Shown in pieces: positions 1 through 6,039 of a stretch of 6,065 nucleotides of DNA (positions within the stretch are counted from its first letter, which is position 1; every line of letters starts with the position of its first letter). A program made the translations under genes and the position numbers. The stretch is from an uncultured Veillonella sp. (GTDB lineage Bacteria; Bacillota; Negativicutes; Veillonellales; Veillonellaceae), in contig CAKQBP010000088.1 in assembly GCA_934216375.1 (NCBI GenBank), positions 1 to 6,065 of the forward strand, written 5' to 3'. Under the pieces are notes generated by a model. The model made no database searches. It worked only from the letters and a program-made list of their open reading frames with translations, and was not told where the DNA came from.

Positions 1-600
1 AAACGTGGTCCTGGGGATAACTTCATTATTGAACAATTGAAACGTGTAAAAGTTCCCGTTTTTTTGGTAGTTAACAAAATTGATACACTCAAAAAAGAAG
101 AGCTTTTAGAAGCAATTGTTTCTTATCAAGATGCATATCCATTTGCAGGGGTCATTCCTATTTCTGCAAAAGATAAAGAGAACTTATCTGAAATTCTTAA
201 GGTTCTAGAAGAAACATTGCCGGAAGGTCCGCAATATTTCCCAGAAGATATGATTACGGATCAACCGGAACGTCTTATTATATCCGATATCGTTCGTGAA
301 AAAATCTTGTTAGCTACACGAGATGAGATTCCTCATGCTATCGCCGTAGACGTAGATGAAATGAAAACACGTGATGATGGTACTACCTATATCCGCGCTA
401 CAATCTACTGTGAAAGAGACTCTCAAAAGGGTATTATTATTGGTAAAAAAGGTTCTTTGTTAAAACAACTTGGTGCTGAAGCGCGTGCAGATATTCAAAA
501 ACTATTAGCTACAAAGGTTTACTTAGATCTTTGGGTTAAGGTAAAAAAAGATTGGCGAAATAAATCTGGTATGTTATCTGAACTTGGTTATAGAAAATAA
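1..600 (+). CDS. era: GTPase Era, C-terminal two thirds (5' end outside window)
   Basis: Era is a GTP-binding protein that binds the 3' end of 16S rRNA and helps mature the 30S subunit in the cytoplasm. The frame is open from base 1 to the TAA at 598-600, giving 199 visible residues of a family usually near 300, so the P-loop and switch regions (G1-G3) are missing on the left. Visible are the G4 motif NKID (residues 25-28 of the visible part), the G5 motif SAK (55-57), the linker PEGPQYFPED (74-83) and a C-terminal type II KH RNA-binding domain with its GKKG loop (148-151, inside IIIGKKGSLLKQLG). The ending WVKVKKDWR...LGY is typical of Era. A TTG at 37-39 is internal, because homologous sequence continues upstream of it. 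The next gene follows after 55 bases with no terminator between, so cotranscription is likely. Identification is firm. Confidence 0.96.
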   Translation, partial: KRGPGDNFIIEQLKRVKVPVFLVVNKIDTLKKEELLEAIVSYQDAYPFAGVIPISAKDKENLSEILKVLEETLPEGPQYFPEDMITDQPERLIISDIVREKILLATRDEIPHAIAVDVDEMKTRDDGTTYIRATIYCERDSQKGIIIGKKGSLLKQLGAEARADIQKLLATKVYLDLWVKVKKDWRNKSGMLSELGYRK

Positions 601-611
601 TTTGATATAAT
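584..611 (+). promoter_or_regulatory. possible promoter for the CorC-like gene
   Basis: A perfect TATAAT (606-611) lies 16 bases after TTGGTT (584-589), which overlaps the last codons of era. The -35 matches only half of the consensus. It would place a start near 618 and a short leader before the ribosome binding site at 644. AT-rich spacers produce such boxes by chance, so this is a weak call; transcription from upstream of era is an equally good explanation. Confidence 0.28.
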
Positions 612-643
612 AAAAAGATAATAAGTATTTCCATAATCATATG

Positions 644-649
644 AAAGGA
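644..649 (+). promoter_or_regulatory. ribosome binding site that decides the CorC-like start
   Basis: AAAGGA sits six bases before the ATG at 656. An earlier in-frame ATG at 641 has no Shine-Dalgarno-like sequence before it and would itself overlap this site, so the start at 656 is preferred. Confidence 0.65.
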
Positions 650-655
650 ATAAAG

Positions 656-1987
656 ATGGATAGTGTAGATGGCCTGATACCCGTCGGGTTTGGTCTGTTA
701 TGTATTTTCTTAATTAACTTTTTTGTGGTTGCAAAGTTCTCCTTTGCCCGTCTTCGTAAAGAACATGTGGAGGATATGGATATCCTTTTAGAAAAGGATA
801 GAGAGTTTTTATTAAAGCTCTATCAAAATCCTGAGTATTTTTTAAATACTACGCAGTTTTTGATTCTATTTTTTATCTTGGCCCTTGCAGGCACTGGTAC
901 CTTTGTATTTGATAATATCGTTGATCGTTTAGTGGCGGTTCTTAATATTCATAGTACCTGGATGCATTTGGTACTAGATGTTATTTTATTACTATTAATT
1001 AGTTTAATCGTTTTAATCTTCGGCGAAATTGTACCTAAAGCATTGGGCTTATCCTTCCCTACGAAATACGTGAATACCTATAGCCGTATCGTGGTGGCTG
1101 CCGGTCGCTTGGTATATCCTTTTATTTGGATTGCTAGTAAAATCTCCAATGTTATTCTAGGCTTTTACAAAACAAAATATTTAACGGAGCTAGACCTTGT
1201 GTACTCTGAAGAAGAAATTCGTATGATGATTTCTCGAAGCCACGAGGAAGGTCAACTTGATCAAGTAGAGTCAGAGTTAATCGATAATGTCTTTAACTTC
1301 GTAGATCGCATGGCTAAAGAGGTAATGGTGCCTCGTCAAGACGTAGACTGCGTATTCGTTGAGGATGGTTACGATGAAGCTATGAAGGTTATCCGCTCTA
1401 AAGTACATACACGTTATCCACTCTGTGTAGAGGATAAGGATCACATTATTGGCCTTGTTCATATTAAAGATTTAATGGAACGCCCTAATCAAGCCCGTAA
1501 AGATTTGCGCAATATTAAACGAGATATCCTTACTGTTCCAGAAGTAATGAAATTATCTACCTTGTTGCAATATATGAGAACGCGCCGTATTTATCTAGCC
1601 GTTGTAGTAGATGAATATGGTGGCATGGTTGGTCTCGTAGGCTTAGAAGATATTATCGAAGAGTTAGTTGGGGATATTCAAGACGAGCATGAGCCGCATT
1701 TACCGGCTACGATGTCCTATGCAGATGGTTCCTTCGAGTTTGATGGCAAGGTCCTCGTAGACGAAGTAGAAGAGATTATGAATATTGAAATTGATAATTC
1801 TGACTCTGATACGATCGGTGGCTATGTCTTTGGTTTATTAGAACGTACACCAATTGTAGGTGATACGGTGGATGCTCATGGTTATACCTTTGAAGTTACG
1901 CAAATGCAAGGTTATCGTATTTCTCGCATTAAAGTAACACCTATACCAGTAGAGGAGCCAACCGAAGAAGAAAATGAAGAAGCTTAA
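656..1987 (+). CDS. CNNM/CorC-HlyC family membrane protein with CBS pair
   Basis: A 443-residue inner-membrane protein of the family once called hemolysin C / CorC, whose members are linked to Mg2+ or Co2+ export. The N-terminal CNNM (DUF21) domain has hydrophobic segments near residues 7-27, 66-86, 103-123 and 143-168, with the conserved GEIVPKA motif at 123-129. A CBS-domain pair follows (about 222-340), containing VMVPRQDV at 223-230 and VVDEYGGMVGLVGLEDI at 317-333; in this family the pair binds adenine nucleotides. A CorC_HlyC C-terminal domain (about 350-428) and a Glu-rich tail finish the protein. Length and domain order are normal, so it should be functional. The start at 656 is chosen from the ribosome binding site; an alternative start at 641 adds five residues. 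It lies between era and recO, and recO begins within its last codons, so the genes are probably one operon. True substrate is unknown; the old hemolysin name should not be taken literally. Confidence 0.93.
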   Translation: MDSVDGLIPVGFGLLCIFLINFFVVAKFSFARLRKEHVEDMDILLEKDREFLLKLYQNPEYFLNTTQFLILFFILALAGTGTFVFDNIVDRLVAVLNIHSTWMHLVLDVILLLLISLIVLIFGEIVPKALGLSFPTKYVNTYSRIVVAAGRLVYPFIWIASKISNVILGFYKTKYLTELDLVYSEEEIRMMISRSHEEGQLDQVESELIDNVFNFVDRMAKEVMVPRQDVDCVFVEDGYDEAMKVIRSKVHTRYPLCVEDKDHIIGLVHIKDLMERPNQARKDLRNIKRDILTVPEVMKLSTLLQYMRTRRIYLAVVVDEYGGMVGLVGLEDIIEELVGDIQDEHEPHLPATMSYADGSFEFDGKVLVDEVEEIMNIEIDNSDSDTIGGYVFGLLERTPIVGDTVDAHGYTFEVTQMQGYRISRIKVTPIPVEEPTEEENEEA

Positions 1988-2678
1988 TGGTGGTTTTAAT
2001 ACGCCAGCCATCGTCATAAGTCGAAAAAAATATAAGTTGTATTCCGTATTTACGTTTATTACGCCTAGCTTGGGACTTATTAAAGCATCGATTCCACATA
2101 AGCGAATGATGACGATGCGCAACAGCTCCTATTTACGTCCATTTAGTGCCATGTATATTACAGTCGTACCCGATGGAGAATATGTAAATGTTACGCAAAT
2201 TGATGGCTCCTATGTAGTGGAATCCTTAGATGTAAACCTCGATAATATTGCCTATGCAGCGGTAGCGAGCGAGCTCATTCAAGAGTTATTTGCCATGTAT
2301 GACGTAGATCGCAAGGTTTTTGATACCGTTGTAAACTATTCCAAGCAAATTCGGCGCCGCAATGTACAATTGGGAACGATAATGCTTGGATGGCAACTAT
2401 TATCCCTCGCAGGGGTTGTCCCTAGTGCTAATGCTTTTACCCATCAAGACGGAATTGAGCCATTCTGGATGCAGGTGCGGGAAACAACAAATTTTAGCAT
2501 TTCTCGTTCTGTGAAAGCCGTATTACCTCAGATTCTCGCTTACCAGTGGGGTGAAGATACGCCTTTAGAACTTCCAAAAACAATATGGAAGGAACTTGAA
2601 AAACTACTATTTGCATACTGCGAGCAAGAAATTGGTAAGCCGTTACAAAGCGTAAAGTTTTTAAATTCCATAATTTAG
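1974..2678 (+). CDS. recO: DNA repair protein RecO, divergent
   Basis: RecO helps load RecA on SSB-coated single-stranded DNA together with RecR (RecFOR pathway of gap repair). The 234-residue product has the usual RecO length. Residues about 10-85 fit the N-terminal OB fold (PAIVISRKKYKLYSVFTFIT...GLIKASIPHKR, then LRPFS at 54-58), and about 90-234 fit the helical domain, ending in GKPLQSVKFL (221-230), close to the usual RecO C-terminal pattern. Many RecO proteins carry a four-cysteine zinc site near residues 150-170; here that stretch has no cysteine, and the only Cys is at 216. The ATG at 1974 overlaps the preceding gene by 14 bases. The purine-rich GAGGAG at 1952-1957 is rather far away, so translation may be coupled to the upstream gene. 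No other in-frame ATG, GTG or TTG lies close by. The era-recO neighbourhood, common in bacteria, supports the call, since overall similarity is modest. Confidence 0.82.
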   Translation: MKKLNGGFNTPAIVISRKKYKLYSVFTFITPSLGLIKASIPHKRMMTMRNSSYLRPFSAMYITVVPDGEYVNVTQIDGSYVVESLDVNLDNIAYAAVASELIQELFAMYDVDRKVFDTVVNYSKQIRRRNVQLGTIMLGWQLLSLAGVVPSANAFTHQDGIEPFWMQVRETTNFSISRSVKAVLPQILAYQWGEDTPLELPKTIWKELEKLLFAYCEQEIGKPLQSVKFLNSII

Positions 2679-2687
2679 TGATAGATA

Positions 2688-2719
2688 AAAAGGCAGTTTG
2701 AGAAATCAAACTGCTTTTT
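2688..2719 (+). terminator. intrinsic terminator after recO
   Basis: The left arm GCAGTTTGA (2693-2701), a GAAA tetraloop (2702-2705) and the right arm TCAAACTGC (2706-2714) form a perfect 9-bp stem, followed by TTTTT (2715-2719). The preceding A-run (2687-2691) pairs with the T-run, so the hairpin could also terminate transcription from the opposite strand. It begins about ten bases after the recO stop and closes the era-recO operon. Confidence 0.93.
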
Positions 2720-2734
2720 ATTGAAATATATTAT

Positions 2735-2739
2735 GAGGT
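2735..2739 (+). promoter_or_regulatory. ribosome binding site that decides the start at 2745
   Basis: GAGGT lies five bases before the ATG at 2745. Earlier in-frame starts (TTG at 2721, ATG at 2733) overlap or directly follow the terminator tail and have no ribosome binding site, so 2745 is preferred. Confidence 0.5.
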
Positions 2740-2744
2740 ACTAT

Positions 2745-3146
2745 ATGGATACAATATTCTCTTCGTTACCTATCGAAAAAATAAATGAAGATAAGAATTT
2801 AGAACTACAAGAAATTCAACAGATATATGATTTCCTTTTAACTAACGACTATTATATGTCTCCTGATTATGGGGTAATAAATAAGTTATTTCAAATGATG
2901 GTTTTAAATAATTGTTGGGATCCAAAGATAGCACTCAGATACTTTGAATATTTATGTTTTCAAAGTTGGGAATATGAAGCCATCATTGTTAGAGATCTCC
3001 TATTAGATAATCAGGTTAGCTTAGCTGGTGAATTTTGTTTAGATACAGAATTAGTAAAAGATGGACTAAGTAATTTTAGAGATGATGCTATTTGGAGGGG
3101 AAAGGATTATGATAGTGACACTATTCCAGAATCTATGTCTAAATAG
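2745..3146 (+). CDS. small acidic protein of unknown family, possibly truncated by TAG
   Basis: I do not recognise this 133-residue protein. It is acidic, has no signal peptide or membrane segment, and looks mostly helical, with many aromatic residues in the middle (YFEYLCFQSWEYEAI, about 66-80). It begins 25 bases after the recO terminator, with no room for a promoter that does not overlap the terminator or the recO end. Base composition is clearly more AT-rich than the flanking genes, which suggests acquired DNA. The frame ends at TAG 3144-3146 but continues with 38 further sense codons to TAA 3261-3263, so this may be the front part of a protein of about 172 residues that has been cut by a nonsense mutation. 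Small, acidic, AT-rich orphan proteins of this sort are often immunity or antitoxin-like proteins, but no toxin gene is visible here and no motif supports that, so no function is assigned. Confidence 0.6.
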   Translation: MDTIFSSLPIEKINEDKNLELQEIQQIYDFLLTNDYYMSPDYGVINKLFQMMVLNNCWDPKIALRYFEYLCFQSWEYEAIIVRDLLLDNQVSLAGEFCLDTELVKDGLSNFRDDAIWRGKDYDSDTIPESMSK

Positions 3147-3263
3147 GCCATTTATTATGATGAAGAAGAACAAAGATTTCATAAAGTAAAACCGTCAATG
3201 ATAGAAAATATTATTATTAAGGAAATTGATGCTGAACAGGGTATTTATACTATTGAAGAATAA
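3147..3263 (+). pseudogene. possible 3' remnant of the preceding gene after an in-frame TAG
   Basis: Directly after the TAG at 3144-3146 the same frame stays open for 38 codons up to the TAA at 3261-3263, which a second TAA follows. The encoded stretch begins AIYYDEEEQRFHKVKP and continues as a mix of charged and beta-branched residues that reads like real protein. The DNA is only about 26% GC, where stop codons are common, so an open stretch of this length is mildly unlikely by chance but not decisive. No ribosome binding site is seen that would start it separately; an internal ATG at 3198 would leave only 21 codons. The simplest reading is the tail of a gene broken by one nonsense change (for example CAG or TGG to TAG). 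Chance openness or a sequencing error are alternatives. Confidence 0.45.
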
Positions 3264-3272
3264 TAATATTAT
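3244..3272 (+). promoter_or_regulatory. weak candidate promoter for the DUF3100 gene
   Basis: TTTATA (3244-3249) and TATTAT (3267-3272) are spaced by 17 bases and would start transcription near 3279, shortly before the ribosome binding site at 3288. Both boxes are imperfect and the region is almost pure A and T, so several alternative boxes exist (for example TTGAAG at 3253 with TATATT at 3277). A promoter somewhere between the terminator at 2719 and 3290 is expected, but its exact place cannot be fixed. Confidence 0.2.
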
Positions 3273-3287
3273 ATTATATATTTTTAT

Positions 3288-3294
3288 AGGAGGT
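3288..3294 (+). promoter_or_regulatory. strong ribosome binding site for the DUF3100 gene
   Basis: AGGAGGT is a perfect Shine-Dalgarno match ending four bases before the ATG at 3299, which fixes this start and suggests efficient translation. Confidence 0.85.
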
Positions 3295-3298
3295 CATT

Positions 3299-4102
3299 AT
3301 GCAGCTTTTGGGAAATCTCAAAATACATTTTCTAGCGCTCGTACTAACTGTAGTCGCTGAATTTATAGGCATAAAAAAACTAGGTCCTGTTGTATTGTTG
3401 CCATTATTGTACACATTGATTCTAGGTTTATTAATTTCTATTCCTAAGTTTAAAATCCTAACCATTAAACAGATGGAAAAATCTGCTGATTATATCGGTA
3501 TCGCCGTTATGATCTTGATGGTAAAAGTCGGTTTAGGTATCGGTCCAAATCTTGGTATTCTTACAAGTGCTGGCTGGGCATTGTTATTACAAGAGCTTGG
3601 TCATTTCTTTGGTACTATTGTATTTGGTTTACCTGTAGCTTTATTAGTTGGTATGCGTCGTGAAGCAGTAGGTGCTTGTTACTCTGTAGACCGTGAGCCG
3701 AACGTAGCAATTATTATCGACAAATTTGGCTTTAGCTCTCCTGAGGGCCGTGGTGTTATGGGCATGTACATCTGTGGTGTTCTTATTGGCGCTATGTGGT
3801 CCTCCGTTTTGGCTGGTATGTTAGCACAATCTGGTTGGTTCCATCCTTTGGCATTAGCTATGGGCGCTGGCGTAGGTAGTGCTAGTATGATGGCGGCAGC
3901 TACAGCTCCAATCATTGCGGTATATCCAGATTACGAACAACAAATCATGGCTCTTGCAGGGGCTGCAAACTTGTTGACTACTGTTCTAGGCGTATACTTT
4001 GGGCTATTTGTTTCTTTACCAGTTATGGAAAAAACATACAACTTCTTTACAGGTCGTACCCGTGAACAAGATTTAGCAGAGGAGGTAGCACATCATGAGT
4101 AA
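3299..4102 (+). CDS. DUF3100 family multi-pass membrane protein, putative transporter
   Basis: A 267-residue, highly hydrophobic protein with about seven or eight membrane segments (roughly residues 9-24, 30-48, 64-80, 88-116, 153-176, 183-208 and 216-240). From memory of the family it matches DUF3100: the central block EAVGACYSVDREPNVAI (122-138), then KFGFSSPEGRGVMGMYI (142-158), followed by the glycine-rich ALAMGAGVGSASMMAAATAP (185-204) and NLLTTVLGVYFGLFVSLP (224-241). The polar, charge-bearing REPN loop and the Gly/Ala/Ser-rich helix look like a transport path, but no DUF3100 substrate is known to me. A strong AGGAGGT precedes the start. The stop overlaps the next membrane gene by 8 bases, so the two are surely co-translated and may form one complex. 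An M20 hydrolase follows, suggesting uptake or export of that enzyme's substrate or product (inference). Confidence 0.82.
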   Translation: MQLLGNLKIHFLALVLTVVAEFIGIKKLGPVVLLPLLYTLILGLLISIPKFKILTIKQMEKSADYIGIAVMILMVKVGLGIGPNLGILTSAGWALLLQELGHFFGTIVFGLPVALLVGMRREAVGACYSVDREPNVAIIIDKFGFSSPEGRGVMGMYICGVLIGAMWSSVLAGMLAQSGWFHPLALAMGAGVGSASMMAAATAPIIAVYPDYEQQIMALAGAANLLTTVLGVYFGLFVSLPVMEKTYNFFTGRTREQDLAEEVAHHE

Positions 4103-4556
4103 AAGCGAAAAATTAACACAATTTGTCATCGTTATCTGTATTGCTGCTATCATCACTGCAGTAGGTAATGTAATGGATGGGAAACATCTATTTAGCGATA
4201 GTTTAGTTGGCGTAGCTATCTTGGCAGCCCTTGCTACAATTGGCGCTTTGATCTCTAACTTGCCATATGCTAATAAATTACCTATGGTGTTTTGGGTATC
4301 TTTAGTTGGTGTTATCGCATCCTTACCAGGTACGCCTGGCCAAGAATGGATTATTGCTAAAACTAGCCAAGTTACATTCCTTGCAACGACAACTCCTGTA
4401 CTTGCTTATGCAGGTTTATCCTTAGGTAAAGACCTTGGTGCATTCCGTCGCTTATCTTGGCGCATTATTCCTGTTGCACTAGCTGTAACAGCAGGTACTT
4501 TCATCTGTGCAACAGCATTAGCACAATTAGTACTTCATTTAGAAGGTTTAATTTAA
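4095..4556 (+). CDS. small multi-pass membrane protein, partner of the DUF3100 protein
   Basis: A 153-residue hydrophobic protein with about five membrane segments (near residues 8-26, 36-54, 63-79, 91-110 and 122-147). I do not assign it to a named family. The C-terminal half, including TTTPVLAYAGLSLGKDLG (98-115) and the arginine-bearing FRRLSWRIIP (117-126) followed by a long helix, resembles the glycine-containing helices of bacterial permeases in a general way. Its ATG lies inside the end of the DUF3100 gene (8-base overlap, different frame), with GAGGAGGT ending at 4086, eight bases before the start, so it is translated well and probably coupled to its neighbour. It is too short to be a full transporter alone; it most likely completes the DUF3100 protein as a second subunit. 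After its stop, 132 bases separate it from the hydrolase gene. Confidence 0.78.
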   Translation: MSKSEKLTQFVIVICIAAIITAVGNVMDGKHLFSDSLVGVAILAALATIGALISNLPYANKLPMVFWVSLVGVIASLPGTPGQEWIIAKTSQVTFLATTTPVLAYAGLSLGKDLGAFRRLSWRIIPVALAVTAGTFICATALAQLVLHLEGLI

Positions 4557-4572
4557 TACTAAATCATAATGA

Positions 4573-4601
4573 TAGATGTCTAAACTATGTTAAGATATAA
4601 T
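4573..4601 (+). promoter_or_regulatory. candidate promoter for the M20 hydrolase gene
   Basis: A perfect TATAAT (4596-4601) is preceded at 17 bases by TAGATG (4573-4578), which matches the -35 consensus at only three positions. A start near 4608 would give a leader of about 80 bases containing the inverted repeat at 4646-4672. The weak -35 would fit a promoter needing an activator, but a chance box in AT-rich DNA is possible. Confidence 0.35.
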
Positions 4602-4645
4602 TATAGATTTATATTTCAGAAGATATCTATACATCATGATGACAT

Positions 4646-4672
4646 AATCGACCGTATTTTATACGGTCGATT
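4646..4672 (+). promoter_or_regulatory. perfect 12-bp inverted repeat before the hydrolase gene (attenuator/terminator or operator)
   Basis: AATCGACCGTAT (4646-4657) and ATACGGTCGATT (4661-4672) are exact reverse complements around a TTT loop. The arms are more GC-rich than the surroundings and the right arm runs into TTTT (4671-4674) then ATAAAG. As RNA this is a stable hairpin with a short U-tract, which could end the membrane-gene transcript or act as an attenuator for the hydrolase. As DNA it is a palindrome of operator size. It ends six bases before the AGGAG at 4679, so a folded hairpin or a bound protein could affect translation or transcription of the next gene. Which role applies cannot be told from sequence alone. 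Confidence 0.7.
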
Positions 4673-4678
4673 TTATAA

Positions 4679-4683
4679 AGGAG
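4679..4683 (+). promoter_or_regulatory. ribosome binding site that decides the M20 hydrolase start
   Basis: AGGAG, within AAAGGAGAT, lies five bases before the ATG at 4689. The same frame is open back to an ATG at 4587, but that start has no ribosome binding site and its extra 34 codons run through the inverted repeat, so 4689 is the start. Confidence 0.85.
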
Positions 4684-4688
4684 ATATT

Positions 4689-6008
4689 ATGAGCCGTATG
4701 ACAAAGGAAGAAGTAAAACAACGTGTTTGTAAAGCTATTGTTGATGCACAACCAGGTTTACGAGAATTTGCAGAATCTATTATGGATGAACCTGAGTTGG
4801 GTTTTAAAGAGGTAAAAACCTCTAAAAAGGTTCAGGCTATGTTTGATGAACTTGGCATTTCTTATACTATAGGTCATGCACTGACAGGTGTAAAGGGTAG
4901 AATGAAAGGCCGAGATAGTAAATATACGGTTGCCATGGTTGGGGAATTAGATGCCATTCTCTGTCCTCGCCATCCTCGTGCCGATGATTTAACAGGGGCT
5001 GCTCATTGCTGTGGTCATAATGTGCAAATTACTAATATGTTTGCCGTAGCTATAGGCCTACAAGCAGTGATGGACGAATTAGCAGGCGATGTTGTGCTAT
5101 TTGCTGTTCCGGCAGAGGAAATGATTGAAATTGATTACCGCAATAAATTGCGTGAGCAAGATAAGCTTAAGTATATGGGTGGTAAGCAACAGCTCATCTA
5201 TGAAGGAGCTTTCGACGATATTGATATGGCTATGCAAATGCATGTGGAGACAGCCAAAACACCAGCTGGTGAAATGGGGCTTGGTAGTACCTCCAATGGT
5301 TTCGTATCTAAACTGATTGAATATCACGGTAAGGTAGCTCATGCGGCTCAGGCACCTCATGAAGGCATCAATGCTCTTAATGCTGCTTTGATGGGCGTTA
5401 TGGGGGTTAACTCCATTCGTGAAACTTTCAAAGAAAGCGATTATTTCAGATTCCATCCCATCATTAATCAAGGCGGTACATTGGTAAACTGTGTGCCTGA
5501 TTATGTTCAAGTTGAAAGTTACGTGCGTGCTTCTAATATTGAAGCTATTGTAGATGGTAACCATCGTGTTAACAGAGCCTTAAAAGCTGGTGGGGATGCA
5601 GTAGGGGCAACATGTGTTATCAATGACCTACCAGGCTATTTACCGATGCGTAATGATGAACGTATGAATGCTCTATTACGAGAAAATTCAAACCCTATCT
5701 TTGGTGAAGCCAATGTATACCAAGGCCCACATATAACAGCTAGTACAGACATGGGGGACGTATCTCACTTAATGCCGGTCATCCATCCATGGGTTGGTTG
5801 TATCAGTGGTGTACTACACAGTGCGGAATATGAAATCTCTGTACCTGATGTAGCGTACATTAAAACAGCACAAGCCTTGGCTATGACTATTGTAGACTTA
5901 CTATACGATGATGCAGCGGGCGCTAAAGATGTATTAGACCACTTTACACCAGCCTTAAATAAACAAAGCTATATTGAACTCTTAGATCGTATTGCTAAGG
6001 GCGAATAA
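4689..6008 (+). CDS. M20 family metallo-amidohydrolase (AbgB/PM20D2-like)
   Basis: A 439-residue cytoplasmic zinc hydrolase of peptidase family M20, which cleaves amide or peptide bonds such as those in N-acyl amino acids, dipeptides or p-aminobenzoyl-glutamate. Metal-site residues are all in place: GELDA (85-89), HCCGHN (106-111, with C108 and H110 the likely ligands), the Glu pair in PAEE (141-144, E143 as the general base), H185 in MQMHVE, and H377 in GVLHSAE near the C terminus. The dimerization domain inserts at about 200-315, with GKVAHAA (214-220) and GINALNA (226-232). The GHN form, rather than GHD, points to the AbgB/PM20D2-like branch. There is no signal peptide. The length is normal and the gene appears intact. 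It follows the DUF3100 membrane pair, and an inverted repeat sits just before its ribosome binding site. By analogy with abg genes it may act on a compound carried by those proteins; the actual substrate is unknown. Confidence 0.92.
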   Translation: MSRMTKEEVKQRVCKAIVDAQPGLREFAESIMDEPELGFKEVKTSKKVQAMFDELGISYTIGHALTGVKGRMKGRDSKYTVAMVGELDAILCPRHPRADDLTGAAHCCGHNVQITNMFAVAIGLQAVMDELAGDVVLFAVPAEEMIEIDYRNKLREQDKLKYMGGKQQLIYEGAFDDIDMAMQMHVETAKTPAGEMGLGSTSNGFVSKLIEYHGKVAHAAQAPHEGINALNAALMGVMGVNSIRETFKESDYFRFHPIINQGGTLVNCVPDYVQVESYVRASNIEAIVDGNHRVNRALKAGGDAVGATCVINDLPGYLPMRNDERMNALLRENSNPIFGEANVYQGPHITASTDMGDVSHLMPVIHPWVGCISGVLHSAEYEISVPDVAYIKTAQALAMTIVDLLYDDAAGAKDVLDHFTPALNKQSYIELLDRIAKGE

Positions 6009-6039
6009 AATAAACCACCTATCGAAGATGATTTGATTA

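Noticed and set aside
641..655. Alternative start of the CorC-like protein at 641
   Set aside because: It has no Shine-Dalgarno sequence, and AAAGGA at 644-649 fits the ATG at 656.
1838..2122. Minus-strand open frame across the CorC-like/recO junction
   Set aside because: It is opposite two supported genes, with no ribosome binding site or family resemblance.
2721..2744. TTG start at 2721 or ATG at 2733 for the small unknown gene
   Set aside because: Both lie at the tail of the terminator without a ribosome binding site; GAGGT at 2735 fits the ATG at 2745.
3263..3272. ATAATATTAT palindrome before the DUF3100 gene
   Set aside because: It is pure A/T low-complexity sequence in an AT-rich spacer; such palindromes arise by chance and it has no stable hairpin.
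3679..3915. Minus-strand open frame within the DUF3100 gene
   Set aside because: It is proline- and alanine-rich antisense of membrane-helix codons with no independent support.
4563..4573. Short inverted repeat ATCAT-A-ATGAT after the small membrane gene
   Set aside because: It has only five base pairs, a one-base loop and no T-run, so it is not a credible terminator.
4587..4688. Upstream extension of the M20 hydrolase to an ATG at 4587
   Set aside because: There is no ribosome binding site before 4587. The extension runs through the perfect inverted repeat and does not look like an M20 N terminus, while the ATG at 4689 has AGGAG at ideal distance.
5097..5564. 155-codon open frame on the minus strand inside the M20 gene
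   Set aside because: It is antisense to a well-conserved coding region and has no recognisable protein features; it is a shadow of the M20 gene.
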